Assembly (NCBI GenBank): GCA_001464035.1
Contig: LNEC01000007.1
Span: 62,001-126,000 of the forward strand
Source: Bradyrhizobiaceae bacterium Ga0074131
Lineage (GTDB): Bacteria; Pseudomonadota; Alphaproteobacteria; Rhizobiales; Xanthobacteraceae
Direction of reading: 5' to 3'
DNA length: 64,000 bases
The position numbers and the translations under genes are program-made. The notes under the pieces were generated by a model that saw only the letters and a program-made list of their open reading frames with translations, did no database searches and had not been told where the DNA came from. Below are positions 26,201-36,613 of the stretch, in pieces; position 1 is the stretch's first letter, and every line of letters starts with the position of its first letter.

Positions 26201-27010
26201 ATGCCGACACCCGATCCGACCACCGCCGCCCTATCCGACGATCCGGCGCTGCTCAGGATCGACGGACCGATCGCCACCATCACCCTCAACCGCCCCGGCG
26301 CCTTCAATTCGATCGACCTTTCGATAGCGAGAAAGCTCGAACGCCTCGGCGCCGAGGTCGAGGCCAACGACAGGATTCGCGTGCTGGTGATCGAGGGCGA
26401 AGGCCGCGCCTTCAGCGCCGGCGGCGACCTGCAGACCATCGGAGCGGCCGCCGAGGCAGACACCATTGCGCCGGTGGTCGGCGAACTGCTCAAGCACTAT
26501 CACGCCTTTATCGAGACCCTGAGGCGGATGCCGAAGATCGTGCTGTCTAGCGTCCACGGCTCGGCGGCCGGCGCCGGCATGGGCCTCGCCTTCGTCGCCG
26601 ACCTCTGCATCGCAGCCGATACCGCCCGCTTCACGCCGGCCTATTCCAGGATCGGCGTGTCGCCGGATGGCGGCAGCACCGTCGGCATGGTCGGTACCGT
26701 CGGCGTCCGTCGCGCCCTGCAGATATTTCTGGCCGAAGACAGCTTCTCCGCGCAGCAGGCCTATGATTGGGGTCTGGTCGCCAAAGTCGTTCCGGCAGCA
26801 GAGCTGAAAGCGGAAACGCGAAAATTCGCGGAGCGGCTGGCACAGAATCCGCCGGCCGCGATCGCCGGCACCAAGTCGCTGGTCTATCAGGCCGCGGTCA
26901 CCCCGACCAAACAGCAACTCGACGCCGAAGAAACCAAGATTATCGACGCCATGCACACCGATGAATTCCGTGCCGCTGTGAAGAAGTTCACGAGCAAGTC
27001 GAAGACGTGA
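26201..27010 (+). CDS. Enoyl-CoA hydratase/isomerase family protein
   Basis: Crotonase-family protein of 269 residues. Oxyanion segments GRAFSAGGDLQTIG and HGSAAGAGMGLAFVADLC are clear; TPAYSRIGVSPDGGSTVGMV has the Asp rather than Glu that several isomerase or dehydratase members show at the second catalytic position. Its TGA overlaps the GTG of the histidine phosphatase gene, so the two are coupled. Pathway not evident. Confidence 0.9.
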   Translation: MPTPDPTTAALSDDPALLRIDGPIATITLNRPGAFNSIDLSIARKLERLGAEVEANDRIRVLVIEGEGRAFSAGGDLQTIGAAAEADTIAPVVGELLKHYHAFIETLRRMPKIVLSSVHGSAAGAGMGLAFVADLCIAADTARFTPAYSRIGVSPDGGSTVGMVGTVGVRRALQIFLAEDSFSAQQAYDWGLVAKVVPAAELKAETRKFAERLAQNPPAAIAGTKSLVYQAAVTPTKQQLDAEETKIIDAMHTDEFRAAVKKFTSKSKT

Positions 27011-27585
27011 AACCGTTCGCGACGCCGTCGCGGTCGTTTCTCTGCGTACGCCATGGCCTCACTGACTGGAACCGGCAGGGCCGGTTTCAGGGCCGAACCG
27101 ATATTTCCTTGAATGACGAGGGCATCTCGCAGGCGCAGGCGGCCGCCTGGCGGCTGCGCAATGTTCAGTTCGACACCGTCGTCAGCAGCCCGCTGATCCG
27201 TGCGGTGAAGACCGCCGAGATCATCGCCGCCGCGTCGGGCAAGACAATCGCGATCGACGCCGGTCTGATCGAATGCGATTTCGGCAGCTTCGAGGGACGG
27301 CCGATATCCGAGGTGATGGACGAACATGGCATTACCGCGGTGGAAGCGCTCGCCACCATCCTGCCTGCGGACGGCGAGCCGTGGGCGTCGGTGTCGGTTC
27401 GCTCGCTGCATTGCGTTGGACAATGGCTCGATCGTCATCCGCAGGCCACCATCCTGTTCGTCTGCCATGACGCCGTGATGCAGTCGATGTCGGAGGCGTT
27501 GTGCCGGAGCTGGTTCGAAAACCGCCATGGCACGCCGTTCAGGTTTGCGCGGACGGGCGCATCGTGGACGCTCGAGGAGTTATAG
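27007..27585 (+). CDS. Histidine phosphatase family protein
   Basis: Protein of 192 residues in the phosphoglycerate-mutase-like superfamily. The catalytic RHG motif is in FLCVRHGLTDWNRQGRFQGR, with second-shell residues in SSPLIRAVKTAEI, the acid in LIECDFGSFEGR and the second His in FVCHDAVMQSM. It starts with GTG, whose GTGA overlaps the stop of the enoyl-CoA hydratase gene. Possibly a sugar-phosphate or cofactor phosphatase; the substrate cannot be read from sequence. Confidence 0.9.
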   Translation: MKPFATPSRSFLCVRHGLTDWNRQGRFQGRTDISLNDEGISQAQAAAWRLRNVQFDTVVSSPLIRAVKTAEIIAAASGKTIAIDAGLIECDFGSFEGRPISEVMDEHGITAVEALATILPADGEPWASVSVRSLHCVGQWLDRHPQATILFVCHDAVMQSMSEALCRSWFENRHGTPFRFARTGASWTLEEL

Positions 27586-27595
27586 TAACTCCCGC

Positions 27596-29302
27596 CTACC
27601 CCTCGCCCCGGCCGCGCATGAAATCGAAATCGCAGCCTTCATCGGCCTGCAGGATGGTTTCATGGAACAGATGCGCGTAGCCGCGCTTCGCCCATTCCGG
27701 CGTCGTCGCGGGCGCCAGCGCCGCCTGGCGCTTTGCAAGTTCGGTGGCGTCGACCAATAGATCGATGCTGCGTTTGGCGACGTCGAGCCGGATCATGTCG
27801 CCGTTCCGCACCAGGGCCAGCGGACCGCCGACCGCGGATTCCGGCGTGATGTGGAGCACGATGGTGCCGAAGGCGGTGCCGCTCATGCGCGCATCGGAGA
27901 TCCGCACCATGTCCTTGACGCCGCCGCGCGCCAGCTTCTTCGGGATCGGCAGATAGCCCGCTTCCGGCATGCCCGGCGCGCCCTTGGGGCCGGCATTGCG
28001 CAGCACCAGTACGTCGTCGGCATTGACGTCGAGTATGGGATCATCGACCCGCAGCGTCATGTCTTCGACGGATTCGAACACCACGGCGCGGCCGGTGTGC
28101 TGCAGCAGTGTCGGACTCGCCGCCGAATGTTTGATCACGGCGCCGCGCGGCGCGAGATTGCCATGCAGCACCGCCATCGCGCCCTCCGGCTTGATCGGGC
28201 TTTTTTGCGAGCGGATGACATCCTGTCCCGGCACATCCTCGGCGGCGGCGACGACATCGCGCAACGTCGCGCCGGTAATGGTTTTGGCGTCGAGATCGAT
28301 GAGATCGCCGAGCTGCGCCATCAGCTTTGGCAGGCCGCCGGCATGGTGGAAGTGCTCCATGTAGTGTTCGCCCGACGGTTTCAGGTCGATCAGAACGGGT
28401 ACCTCGCGGCCGAGCTTGTCGAAAGCCTCTAGGTCGATGCGGTGCTCGGTACGGTTGGCGATCGCGGTCAGGTGAATGAGGCCGTTGGTCGATCCGCCGA
28501 TCGCCTGCAGCACCACCTGCGCATTGCGGAACGAGGCCTCGGTCAGGAATTCGCTCGGCTTCGGTCCCTTTGCCTTGGCCATCTCGGCGGCCACCTTGCC
28601 GCTGGCTTCGGCGGAGCGAAAGCGCTCGGCATGCGGCGCCGGAATCGTCGCACTCATCGGCAGCGACAGCCCCAGCGCTTCGGTGATGCAGGCCATGGTG
28701 GAGGCGGTGCCCATCACCATGCAGGTGCCTACCGACGGCGCGAGCCGGCCGTTGACCGCCTCGATCTCGACGTCGTCGATTTCGCCGGCGCGGTATTTCC
28801 CCCACAGCCGCCGGCAATCGGTGCAGGCGCCCAGCACCTCGCCCTTGTGATGCCCGACCACCATCGGCCCCACCGGAATCACCACTGTGGGCAGATCGGC
28901 ACTGACCGCGGCCATGATCTGCGCCGGCAGGGTCTTGTCGCAGCCGCCGATCACGACAACGGAGTCCATCGGCTGGGCGCGGATCATCTCCTCAGTATCC
29001 ATCGCCATCAGGTTGCGCAGATACATCGAGGTCGGATGGGCAAAACTCTCGGCGATCGAGATGGTCGGGAATACCATCGGCATGGCGCCCGCCAGCATCA
29101 CGCCGCGCTTCACCGCCTCGATGATGGCAGGCACGTTGCCGTGGCAAGGATTGTAGTCGCTATGGGTGTTGGTGATGCCGACAATGGGACGGTTCAGCGC
29201 GTCGTCCGAATAGCCCATCGCCTTGATGAAGGCCTTGCGCAGGAACAGTGAAAATCCCGCGTCGCCGTAACTGGTCAAACCCTTGCGCAGCCCGTCCGCC
29301 AT
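27596..29302 (-). CDS. IlvD/Edd family dehydratase (sugar-acid type)
   Basis: Iron-sulfur dehydratase of 568 residues. Cluster cysteines are visible in HSDYNPCHGN, VVIGGCDKTLPA and SVGTCMVMGTAST. C-terminal DARMSGTAFGTIVLHITPE is typical, with the Ser that acts as base. Sequence style (568 residues, short Edd-like form) resembles pentonate/L-arabonate dehydratases rather than the branched-chain amino-acid enzyme. Neighbouring uronate-dehydrogenase-like and lactonase genes support a role in sugar-acid breakdown. Divergent from the GntR regulator. Confidence 0.9.
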   Translation of the reverse strand: MADGLRKGLTSYGDAGFSLFLRKAFIKAMGYSDDALNRPIVGITNTHSDYNPCHGNVPAIIEAVKRGVMLAGAMPMVFPTISIAESFAHPTSMYLRNLMAMDTEEMIRAQPMDSVVVIGGCDKTLPAQIMAAVSADLPTVVIPVGPMVVGHHKGEVLGACTDCRRLWGKYRAGEIDDVEIEAVNGRLAPSVGTCMVMGTASTMACITEALGLSLPMSATIPAPHAERFRSAEASGKVAAEMAKAKGPKPSEFLTEASFRNAQVVLQAIGGSTNGLIHLTAIANRTEHRIDLEAFDKLGREVPVLIDLKPSGEHYMEHFHHAGGLPKLMAQLGDLIDLDAKTITGATLRDVVAAAEDVPGQDVIRSQKSPIKPEGAMAVLHGNLAPRGAVIKHSAASPTLLQHTGRAVVFESVEDMTLRVDDPILDVNADDVLVLRNAGPKGAPGMPEAGYLPIPKKLARGGVKDMVRISDARMSGTAFGTIVLHITPESAVGGPLALVRNGDMIRLDVAKRSIDLLVDATELAKRQAALAPATTPEWAKRGYAHLFHETILQADEGCDFDFMRGRGEG

Positions 29303-29346
29303 CGTGCCTGTTCCTGGATGTTTCGTTCACTTATGAGGTCCGCAGA

Positions 29347-29423
29347 ATTATTGTCAATGTTGGATAATTGACCTCGATTGCGATCGTCAAACACCATAGG
29401 AACGCCGTCATTATTGACAATGA
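29347..29423. promoter_or_regulatory. Candidate GntR operator pair
   Basis: In the 166-base gap between the dehydratase and the GntR gene, ATTATTGTCAAT (29347-29358) and TCATTATTGACAATGA (29408-29423) share the inverted nine-mer ATTGTCAAT/ATTGACAAT. Two such sites between divergent regulator and target genes fit autoregulated control by the adjacent GntR-family protein. The second site is itself an imperfect palindrome (TCATT...AATGA). Confidence 0.55.
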
Positions 29424-29468
29424 ACGCCGTGCTATGTTGACGTCAGTGACGATACCAAGCGAGTGCCC

Positions 29469-30161
29469 ATGAAAGCACAGGCTGCGTCTCCGGAAACGAC
29501 CCCGCCTTCGCGCGAGGAAGAACAGGCCGACGTCATTCGCCGGCTGGAAGAGGACATCATCTTCGGCCGCTTCGCGCCCGGCTCGCGGCTGGTCGAAGAT
29601 ACCCTGATGGCGCGCTACGGCGCCAGCCGGCATTTCGTTCGTCAGGGGCTGTTCCAGCTGGAGCGGCAGGGTATCGTGCTGCGCGAAAAGAACATCGGCG
29701 CCACCGTGCGGTTCTATTCCAGCGAAGAGGTCAGGCAGATCTACGAGGTGCGGGAAATGCTGACGCGGCAGGCGGCGCTGATGATCGCCCTGCCCGCGCC
29801 TTCGAGCCTGATCGAGCAGCTGACCGAGTTGCAGCGGCAATACTGCACCAAGGCCGACGCGCAGGACCTGCGCGGCATCCATGAGGCCAACGACGCCTTT
29901 CACGTCGCGCTGTTCTCCGCCTGCGGCAACCCCTACCTGGTGCGCTCGCTGCAGGACTACATGAACCTGACCCTGCCGATGCGGGCGAAAAATCTCGCAG
30001 ACGCCGAAGGCCTGGCGCTGTCGCGCCGCCAGCATGAATTCATGATCGAACTGCTGCGCGGCCGCGACGGCTGGGCATTCGCGCAGCTCTGCGTCGACCA
30101 CATGCAGTTCAGCAAGTCGGATTATCTCGAGCGGATCGCCGAGGGTGGGGACGCGCGCTAG
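29469..30161 (+). CDS. GntR family (FadR-type) transcriptional regulator
   Basis: Regulator of 230 residues. Winged helix: VIRRLEEDIIFGRFAPGSRL then LMARYGASRHFVRQGLFQLE and RQGIVLREKNIGATVR. C-terminal FCD ligand domain with Asp/His metal positions at EANDAFHVALFSACGN and SRRQHEFMIELL. These normally sense a sugar acid or organic acid. An in-frame GTG six bases upstream (29463) is an alternative start; neither has a strong ribosome site. It likely controls the dehydratase and the neighbouring dehydrogenase/lactonase. Confidence 0.9.
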   Translation: MKAQAASPETTPPSREEEQADVIRRLEEDIIFGRFAPGSRLVEDTLMARYGASRHFVRQGLFQLERQGIVLREKNIGATVRFYSSEEVRQIYEVREMLTRQAALMIALPAPSSLIEQLTELQRQYCTKADAQDLRGIHEANDAFHVALFSACGNPYLVRSLQDYMNLTLPMRAKNLADAEGLALSRRQHEFMIELLRGRDGWAFAQLCVDHMQFSKSDYLERIAEGGDAR

Positions 30162-30303
30162 TCCCAATAATGGCTTGTGCCGCTGATTTGCCCGAGGTGT
30201 CAAATGACCTTGCAGACTGTGCAATCATACCGGCAACCATGGGCTACCTGACTGTGCATGGGGTTGTTTTCGATATTTTTGCTGTAGCGTCCCAGAAGCC
30301 CGG
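30162..30303. other. Intergenic stretch resembling a conserved Bradyrhizobium sequence
   Basis: The stretch ends GCATGGGGTTGTTTTCGATA then TTTTTGCTGTAG, and earlier has TTTGCCCGAGGTGTCAAAT. From memory similar DNA (CATGGGGTTGTTTTCGATAT) occurs in many intergenic regions of Bradyrhizobium and Rhodopseudomonas, so it may be another dispersed element. Only one copy is in this window, so the sequence alone does not prove it. Confidence 0.3.
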
Positions 30304-31143
30304 TTACGAGGGCGCCCCCTGGGGCTTGGTCCAGTCGACAATCCTGCTCATGTCCCCATCGAACTCCATGCCGCAGAACGCGCCGCCCTGATAGAAATCT
30401 CCGACAGGATCGGGCTTGAGCTTGGCCTGTTCGGCCATCGCATGCTCGCGGAAGTCTTCAGCCCTGCCGGTCGGGCGATAGCCGAGATCATAGGCGCGGT
30501 GGTTATCCCACCACGAGCGCTCGTTGTAGGACGCGCCGTAGAAAATTTCGAAATGGATGTCGGGATGGTCGAGCCCGATCCGGCAGAGTTGCACCAGGTC
30601 CTCCGGCTTCAGCCAGATCGACAACCGGCGGTGATCCAATGGTTTGTCGCCAAAATTGCCGATGCGCAGGCAGGTGACGCCAAGCCCGTGCTTGTCGGCG
30701 TAGAGCGCGCCGACCGCCTCGCCAAACACCTTGCTGACGCCGTAGCGGCTGTCCGGCCGCGCGGTTACATCGGTGCCGATGCGGTGGTGGCGCGGATAGA
30801 AACCGACCGCATGGTTCGACGACGCGAACACGACTCGCTTGACGCCCTTCTTGCGCGCCGCTTCGAACAGATTGTAGCAGCCGATGATATTGGACTGCAG
30901 GATGTTGTCCCAGGGCCCCTCGACCGAAAATCCGCCAAAATGCAGGATGCCGTCGACGCCTTGGCAGATCGCCTCGACCTGCGCGAGGTCGGACAGGTCG
31001 GCGGCCTTGAATGTCTCGCCGGCGCCGAGATCGGCGGGCGTCTTCAGGTCGCTCAGCAGCAGGTCGGGATAGATCGGCGGCAGCAATTTTCGCAACGATG
31101 TACCGATCCCGCCGGCGGCGCCAGTCATCAGTATGCGTGGCAT
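30304..31143 (-). CDS. NAD-dependent epimerase/dehydratase, uronate-dehydrogenase-like
   Basis: Extended SDR of 279 residues. Cofactor motif MTGAAGGIGTSLRKLL, LHFGGFSVEGPWDNILQSNI, the catalytic Ser region FASSNHAVGFYPR and YGVSKVFGE (Tyr and Lys). The FGGxSVE and SSNHxxGFY stretches match uronate dehydrogenases, which oxidise uronic acids to aldaric lactones. A nearby SMP-30 lactonase and IlvD-type dehydratase would take the next steps. Substrate assignment is inference from the motifs and context. Confidence 0.87.
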   Translation of the reverse strand: MPRILMTGAAGGIGTSLRKLLPPIYPDLLLSDLKTPADLGAGETFKAADLSDLAQVEAICQGVDGILHFGGFSVEGPWDNILQSNIIGCYNLFEAARKKGVKRVVFASSNHAVGFYPRHHRIGTDVTARPDSRYGVSKVFGEAVGALYADKHGLGVTCLRIGNFGDKPLDHRRLSIWLKPEDLVQLCRIGLDHPDIHFEIFYGASYNERSWWDNHRAYDLGYRPTGRAEDFREHAMAEQAKLKPDPVGDFYQGGAFCGMEFDGDMSRIVDWTKPQGAPS

Positions 31144-31213
31144 TTTTTTTCCTCGTTCTTATGGTTTGAGACGAGTATGGCGCGGTGACTGCGATGCAGC
31201 AAGGTTCTCTCAA

Positions 31214-31300
31214 CGTCATTGCGAGGAGCGCTTGCGACGAAGCAATCCAATTTCCTTTCCTGTGGCGCGATGGATTGCTTCGCTGCGCTCGCAATGATGG
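31214..31300. repeat. Palindromic repeat family A, copy 4
   Basis: CGTCATTGCGAGGAGCGCTT at the left, CTGCGCTCGCAATGATGG at the right, with GAAGCAATCCA and TGGATTGCTTCGC inside. Lies in the divergent gap between the SDR and the SMP-30 gene, so any promoter must lie between it and the genes. Confidence 0.88.
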
Positions 31301-31388
31301 GTGAGGCACCGGTTGCTTGCTGCCAGACCGCACGAATGATAGCAAATGCACCTACGAGGAAATCCAAAACAACCAACGAGAACAGCAA

Positions 31389-32354
<966 letters not shown>

Positions 32355-32363
32355 CGTCGAAAT

Positions 32364-32454
32364 CGTAGGGTGGGCAAAGCGAAGCGTGCCCACCATGTTG
32401 CATCCGCGCTTGGGTGGTGGGCACGGCGCGAGCGCGCCTTTGCCCACCCTACGC
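32364..32454. repeat. Palindromic repeat (GTAGGGTGGGCAAAG type)
   Basis: CGTAGGGTGGGCAAAGCGAA at the left and CGCGCCTTTGCCCACCCTAC at the right are inverted copies; inner arms CGTGCCCACC and GGTGGGCACG also pair. This kind of element is widespread between alphaproteobacterial genes. It lies just after the SMP-30 stop, between converging genes. Confidence 0.88.
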
Positions 32455-32457
32455 AAA

Positions 32458-32491
32458 CAACGCCGGGGCGGAATGATCCGCCCCGGCGTTG
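32458..32491 (-). terminator. Rho-independent terminator of the aldehyde dehydrogenase gene
   Basis: Perfect 15-base stem with a 4-base loop: CAACGCCGGGGCGGA paired with TCCGCCCCGGCGTTG. Read on the minus strand it is 22 bases past the aldehyde dehydrogenase stop and is followed by a short T-rich tail (TTGTTTGCG). It could also stop the converging SMP-30 transcript. Confidence 0.8.
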
Positions 32492-32512
32492 CAACCTCGT
32501 CTCGTACAAAAC

Positions 32513-33943
32513 TTACGCGGCGTTGTAGCCGGCGACTGCCTTGACCTCAAGATATTCCTCGAGGCCGTACTGGCCCCACTCGCGGCCGTTGCCGGACTGC
32601 TTGTAGCCGCCGAACGGCGCGGTGCGGTCGTTGGGGGCGCCCTGCAGATTGACGTTGCCGGCGCGGATGCGGCGGCCGACCCGGCGGGCACTCTCGACCG
32701 TATCGGCAGAGACGTAACCGGCCAGACCATACGGCGTGTCGTTGGCGATCTTCACCGCGTCTTCCTCGTCCTTGGCGCCGAGGATAGTGAGAACGGGTCC
32801 GAAGATCTCCTCGCGGGCGATCGTCATGTCGTTGGTGACGTCAGCAAAAATAGTCGGGCGCACATAGAAACCCTTGTTGACGCCCTCCGGCAGGCCGGGG
32901 CCGCCCGCCACCAAAGTGGCGCCCTCCTCGATACCCTTCTGGATCAGGGTCTGGATCTTGTCCCACTGGATGCGGGACACGACCGGACCGATGGTGGTGC
33001 CTTCGGCGCGGGGATCGCCGGCCTTGGTCTTGTCGGCCACGGCCTTGGCGATGGCGGCGACTTCCTTCATCTTCGACAGCGGCACGATCATCCGGGACGG
33101 CGCGTTGCAGGACTGCCCAGAATTGTTGAACATGTGCATCACGCCGCCGGTGACGGCCTTGGCGAGATCGGCGCCTTCCAGAATGACGTTCGGCGACTTG
33201 CCGCCGAGTTCCTGGCTGACACGCTTGACCGTCGGGGCGGCACGCTTGGCGACATCGACGCCGGCGCGGGTCGAGCCGGTGAACGAGATCATGTCAATGT
33301 CGGGATGCTCGCTCATGGCGGCGCCGACCTCGGGGCCGAGACCGTTGATCAAGTTGAACACGCCCTTCGGCACGCCGGCTTCGTGGAGGATTTCCGCGAA
33401 GATCAGTGCCGATGTCGGGGTGAATTCCGACGGCTTCAGGATCATGGTGCAGCCGGCGGCGAGCGCAGGCGCGACCTTGCAGGCGATCTGGTTGAGCGGC
33501 CAGTTCCACGGCGTAATCATGCCGATGACGCCGACCGGCTCGCGCACCACCATGGCGGAGCCCAACGGCTCCTCGAAATGATAGTTCTTCAGCACTTCCA
33601 GCGTGGAGGCGATATGGCCGAGGCCGGCACCAGCCTGCAGCTTCTCCGCCATCGGCAGCGGCGCGCCCATCTCATCGGACACGGCGGCGCCGATATCCTT
33701 CATGCGGGTCTTGTAGACTTCCATGACCCTGGTGAGGAGCGCGACGCGCTCTTCGCGGCTCGTCTGCGAATAGGTTTCGAAGGCGCGTCTGGCGGCCGCG
33801 ACAGCCTTGTCGACATCGGCCTTGGAGCCGAGCGCAACCTCATACATCGCCTCTTCGGTCGCCGGGTTGACGACCGGGGTGGACTTCTTGACGACGGGAT
33901 CGACCCAGGCGCCATCGATGTAGAATTGCATGCGGTTGACCAT
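32513..33943 (-). CDS. NAD(P)-dependent aldehyde dehydrogenase
   Basis: Aldehyde dehydrogenase of 476 residues. Catalytic Cys in NNSGQSCNAPSRM, the general-base Glu in VSQELGGKSPN, substrate/cofactor segment TPWNWPLNQIACK and EEIFGPVLTILGA near the end. Oxidises an aldehyde to the acid; specificity not evident. It is a single-gene unit ending in a strong hairpin terminator. Upstream 33944-34106 shows nothing I can name. Confidence 0.93.
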   Translation of the reverse strand: MVNRMQFYIDGAWVDPVVKKSTPVVNPATEEAMYEVALGSKADVDKAVAAARRAFETYSQTSREERVALLTRVMEVYKTRMKDIGAAVSDEMGAPLPMAEKLQAGAGLGHIASTLEVLKNYHFEEPLGSAMVVREPVGVIGMITPWNWPLNQIACKVAPALAAGCTMILKPSEFTPTSALIFAEILHEAGVPKGVFNLINGLGPEVGAAMSEHPDIDMISFTGSTRAGVDVAKRAAPTVKRVSQELGGKSPNVILEGADLAKAVTGGVMHMFNNSGQSCNAPSRMIVPLSKMKEVAAIAKAVADKTKAGDPRAEGTTIGPVVSRIQWDKIQTLIQKGIEEGATLVAGGPGLPEGVNKGFYVRPTIFADVTNDMTIAREEIFGPVLTILGAKDEEDAVKIANDTPYGLAGYVSADTVESARRVGRRIRAGNVNLQGAPNDRTAPFGGYKQSGNGREWGQYGLEEYLEVKAVAGYNAA

Positions 33944-34106
33944 CGGAAACCTCTTTAATTCGGAGCGAATGGAGGGGGAACGGAGCGTTCCGCAGGCATC
34001 CTTGCACGAAAGCCGGGGGAATTGAACCCGCCATATGCGGGACGCCGCCTTGCGGTGGGCGCGCGGAATATAGGGTCAGGTTCGTGAAGCAAGCAAGACG
34101 GCCGGC

Positions 34107-36476
34107 TCACACCGCCATCTTGCGGTGCCGCACCGGCGCGCCGGCCGTGAGGCTTTCGGCCGCATCGATGATGGCGTTGGCGTCCATACCGTGGTGGCGG
34201 TAGAGTTCGCCGATCGAGCCGGTCTGCCCGAAGTGCTCGACGCCGAGCGCCTCGACGCGGTGGCCGCGCACGCTGCCGAGCCAGCCGAGGGTCGCCGGGT
34301 GGCCGTCGATCACGGTGACGATGCCGCAATCGCGCGGCAGCGGCGCCAGTAACTTTTCGATGAGGCTGAGATGCGCCGCGCCGCGGCGGTCGCGGCGCAG
34401 TTGTCGCGCGGCCGTCCAGCCGGCATGCAGCCGGTCGGCCGAAGTGATCGCAAGCAGGCCGACATCACGGCGGCTTTCGCCGATCAGGCCGATCGCCTCG
34501 ATCGCCTCCGGCGCCACTGCGCCGGTATAGGCGACCACGGCTTCGCAGTTCTCGCCGGGCTTGCGCAGCCAATAGGCGCCGTCGACAATGCCGCGTTGCA
34601 GCTCCGGCGTCATGATCCGATGCGGTTGGTCTATTGTGCGGGTCGAGAGCCGCAAATAGACCGAGCCGCCCTCGCCCGCTGCTTCGCGCTGCATGTGCTG
34701 GAAGCCCCAACCCATGATCACGGAGAGTTCATCGACGAAGGCTGGCTCGAACGAAGCGAGGCCATCCTGCGCCATGCCGATCAGGGGCGTCGCGATCGAC
34801 TGATGCGCGCCGCCTTCCGGCGCGAGCGTAATGCCCGACGGCGTCGCCGCCACCATGAAGCGCGCGTCCTGGTAGCAGGCGTAATTTAGCGCATCGAGGC
34901 CGCGCTGGATGAAGGGATCGTACAGGGTGGCGACCGGCAGCAGCCGTTCGCCGTTGACGGCGTGCGACAACCCCAGCGCCGACATCAGAATGAACAAATT
35001 CATCTCGGCTATGCCAAGCTCGATGTGTTGCCCGTTGGGCGAAAAGTCCCAGTTGAAGGTCGACGGAATTTTCTCGCTGCGGAACAAATCGGCCTTCTCG
35101 GCGCGCGCGAACAGCCCGCGCCGGTTGACCCAGGCGCCGAGATTGGTCGACACCGTGACATCGGGCGACGCGGTGACGATACGCGCGGCCAGCTCGCTGT
35201 CGCCGCGCGCGAGTTCGTTGAGCACCAGCCCAAACCCTTGTTGCGTCGACATCTGCGCCGATGGCTTGAAGGATAGCCGCTCCGGCACGTCGATCACGGG
35301 TGCGGTCAGGCGGCGGCGTCCGTCGCGGTTGAACGGCGCATCGGCCAGAAATGCCTCCAGCACGGCCGGCTCCTGCGACAGTCCCTCGAACTTCTCCCAT
35401 TCATGGCCGGGCCGGATGTTCTGCGCCGCGCGCCATTTCTCCATCTGGGTGACCGTCATCAGGCCTGCATGGTTGTCCTTGTGGCCCTGGAACGGCAGGC
35501 CAATGCCCTTGATGGTGTAGGCGATGAAGCAAACGGGGCGGTCATGGTCGATCGATTCGAATGCCTCGATCATGCTGGCCATGTCGTGGCCGCCGAGATT
35601 GGACATCAGCGCCAGCAACTCGTCGTCGCTGCGCCGCCCGATCAGTTGCGACACCGCGCCCTGATCGCCAATCTCGTCGTCGAGATGCTTGCGGAACGCC
35701 GCTCCGCCTTGGAAACACAGCGCCGCATACATCGCGTTCGGGCAGGCATCGATCCAGCGTTTCAAGGCCTCGCCGCCGGGCTCGGCGAATGCCGCCTGCA
35801 TCAAGCGCCCGTATTTCACGATCACCACGTCCCAGCCGAAATTGCGGAACATGGATTCGAATTTTTCCCATAGTCCTTCGCGCACCACGGCGTCGAGGCT
35901 CTGCCGGTTGTAATCGACCACCCACCAGGTATTGCGCAGCCCGTGCTTCCAGCCCTCCAGCAGCGCCTCGAAAATGTTGCCCTCATCCATTTCGGCATCG
36001 CCGACCAGCGCGATCATCCGCCCTTCCGGGCGGTCCTTCATCCATCCATGCGCCTTGACGTAGTCCTGCACCAGCGAGGAAAACAGCGTCTGCGCCACAC
36101 CCAAGCCGACCGATCCGGTGGAGAAGTCGACGTCGTCAGTATCCTTGGTGCGCGACGGATAGGATTGCGCCCCCTTGAATCCGCGAAAATTCTCCAGCTT
36201 CTCGCGACTCTGGTGCCCGAACAGATACTGAATAGCGTGGAACACGGGGCTGGCATGCGGCTTCACCGCGACGCGGTCTTCCGGCCGCAACACCGAGAAA
36301 TACAGCGCTGACATGATGGTGGCGAGCGAGGCGGAGGAAGCCTGGTGGCCGCCGACCTTCAACCCATCGGCATTCGGCCTGACGTGGTTGGCGTGATGGA
36401 TGGTCCACGACGACAGCCACAGCACCTTGCGGGCCAGCGCGGACAGCAGTGCGAGGCGTGCGGGCTCGATCGGCAT
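34107..36476 (-). CDS. AceE-type 2-oxoacid dehydrogenase E1 (transketolase-like, possible MdeB)
   Basis: Thiamine-diphosphate enzyme of 789 residues. ThDP motif: GDAEMDEGN followed by WWVVDYNRQSLDAVV, the GD...N form seen in homodimeric AceE E1. The N-terminal HQASSASLATIMSALYFSVL matches the AceE start, and LGIAEMNLFILMSALGLSH the pyrimidine domain. No E2 or E3 gene is nearby. It is divergent from an Lrp-type regulator, the arrangement known for mdeB/mdeR in Pseudomonas putida, where the E1-like protein follows methionine gamma-lyase; no mdeA is in this window. Often annotated just as transketolase. Start at 36476 chosen because the longer frame runs into the promoter gap. Confidence 0.87.
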   Translation of the reverse strand: MPIEPARLALLSALARKVLWLSSWTIHHANHVRPNADGLKVGGHQASSASLATIMSALYFSVLRPEDRVAVKPHASPVFHAIQYLFGHQSREKLENFRGFKGAQSYPSRTKDTDDVDFSTGSVGLGVAQTLFSSLVQDYVKAHGWMKDRPEGRMIALVGDAEMDEGNIFEALLEGWKHGLRNTWWVVDYNRQSLDAVVREGLWEKFESMFRNFGWDVVIVKYGRLMQAAFAEPGGEALKRWIDACPNAMYAALCFQGGAAFRKHLDDEIGDQGAVSQLIGRRSDDELLALMSNLGGHDMASMIEAFESIDHDRPVCFIAYTIKGIGLPFQGHKDNHAGLMTVTQMEKWRAAQNIRPGHEWEKFEGLSQEPAVLEAFLADAPFNRDGRRRLTAPVIDVPERLSFKPSAQMSTQQGFGLVLNELARGDSELAARIVTASPDVTVSTNLGAWVNRRGLFARAEKADLFRSEKIPSTFNWDFSPNGQHIELGIAEMNLFILMSALGLSHAVNGERLLPVATLYDPFIQRGLDALNYACYQDARFMVAATPSGITLAPEGGAHQSIATPLIGMAQDGLASFEPAFVDELSVIMGWGFQHMQREAAGEGGSVYLRLSTRTIDQPHRIMTPELQRGIVDGAYWLRKPGENCEAVVAYTGAVAPEAIEAIGLIGESRRDVGLLAITSADRLHAGWTAARQLRRDRRGAAHLSLIEKLLAPLPRDCGIVTVIDGHPATLGWLGSVRGHRVEALGVEHFGQTGSIGELYRHHGMDANAIIDAAESLTAGAPVRHRKMAV

Positions 36477-36613
36477 GGCAGTACTCCCGGCACAGTGAAA
36501 TATCCGTAATGTTAACCCTTCACCCCTCGTCAAAAATCTCAAATTCCCGCGACATACCCGACAATATTGGGATAAAAACCCGCTCCGAAGCCCAACACAA
36601 CGAGTTTGTCCCA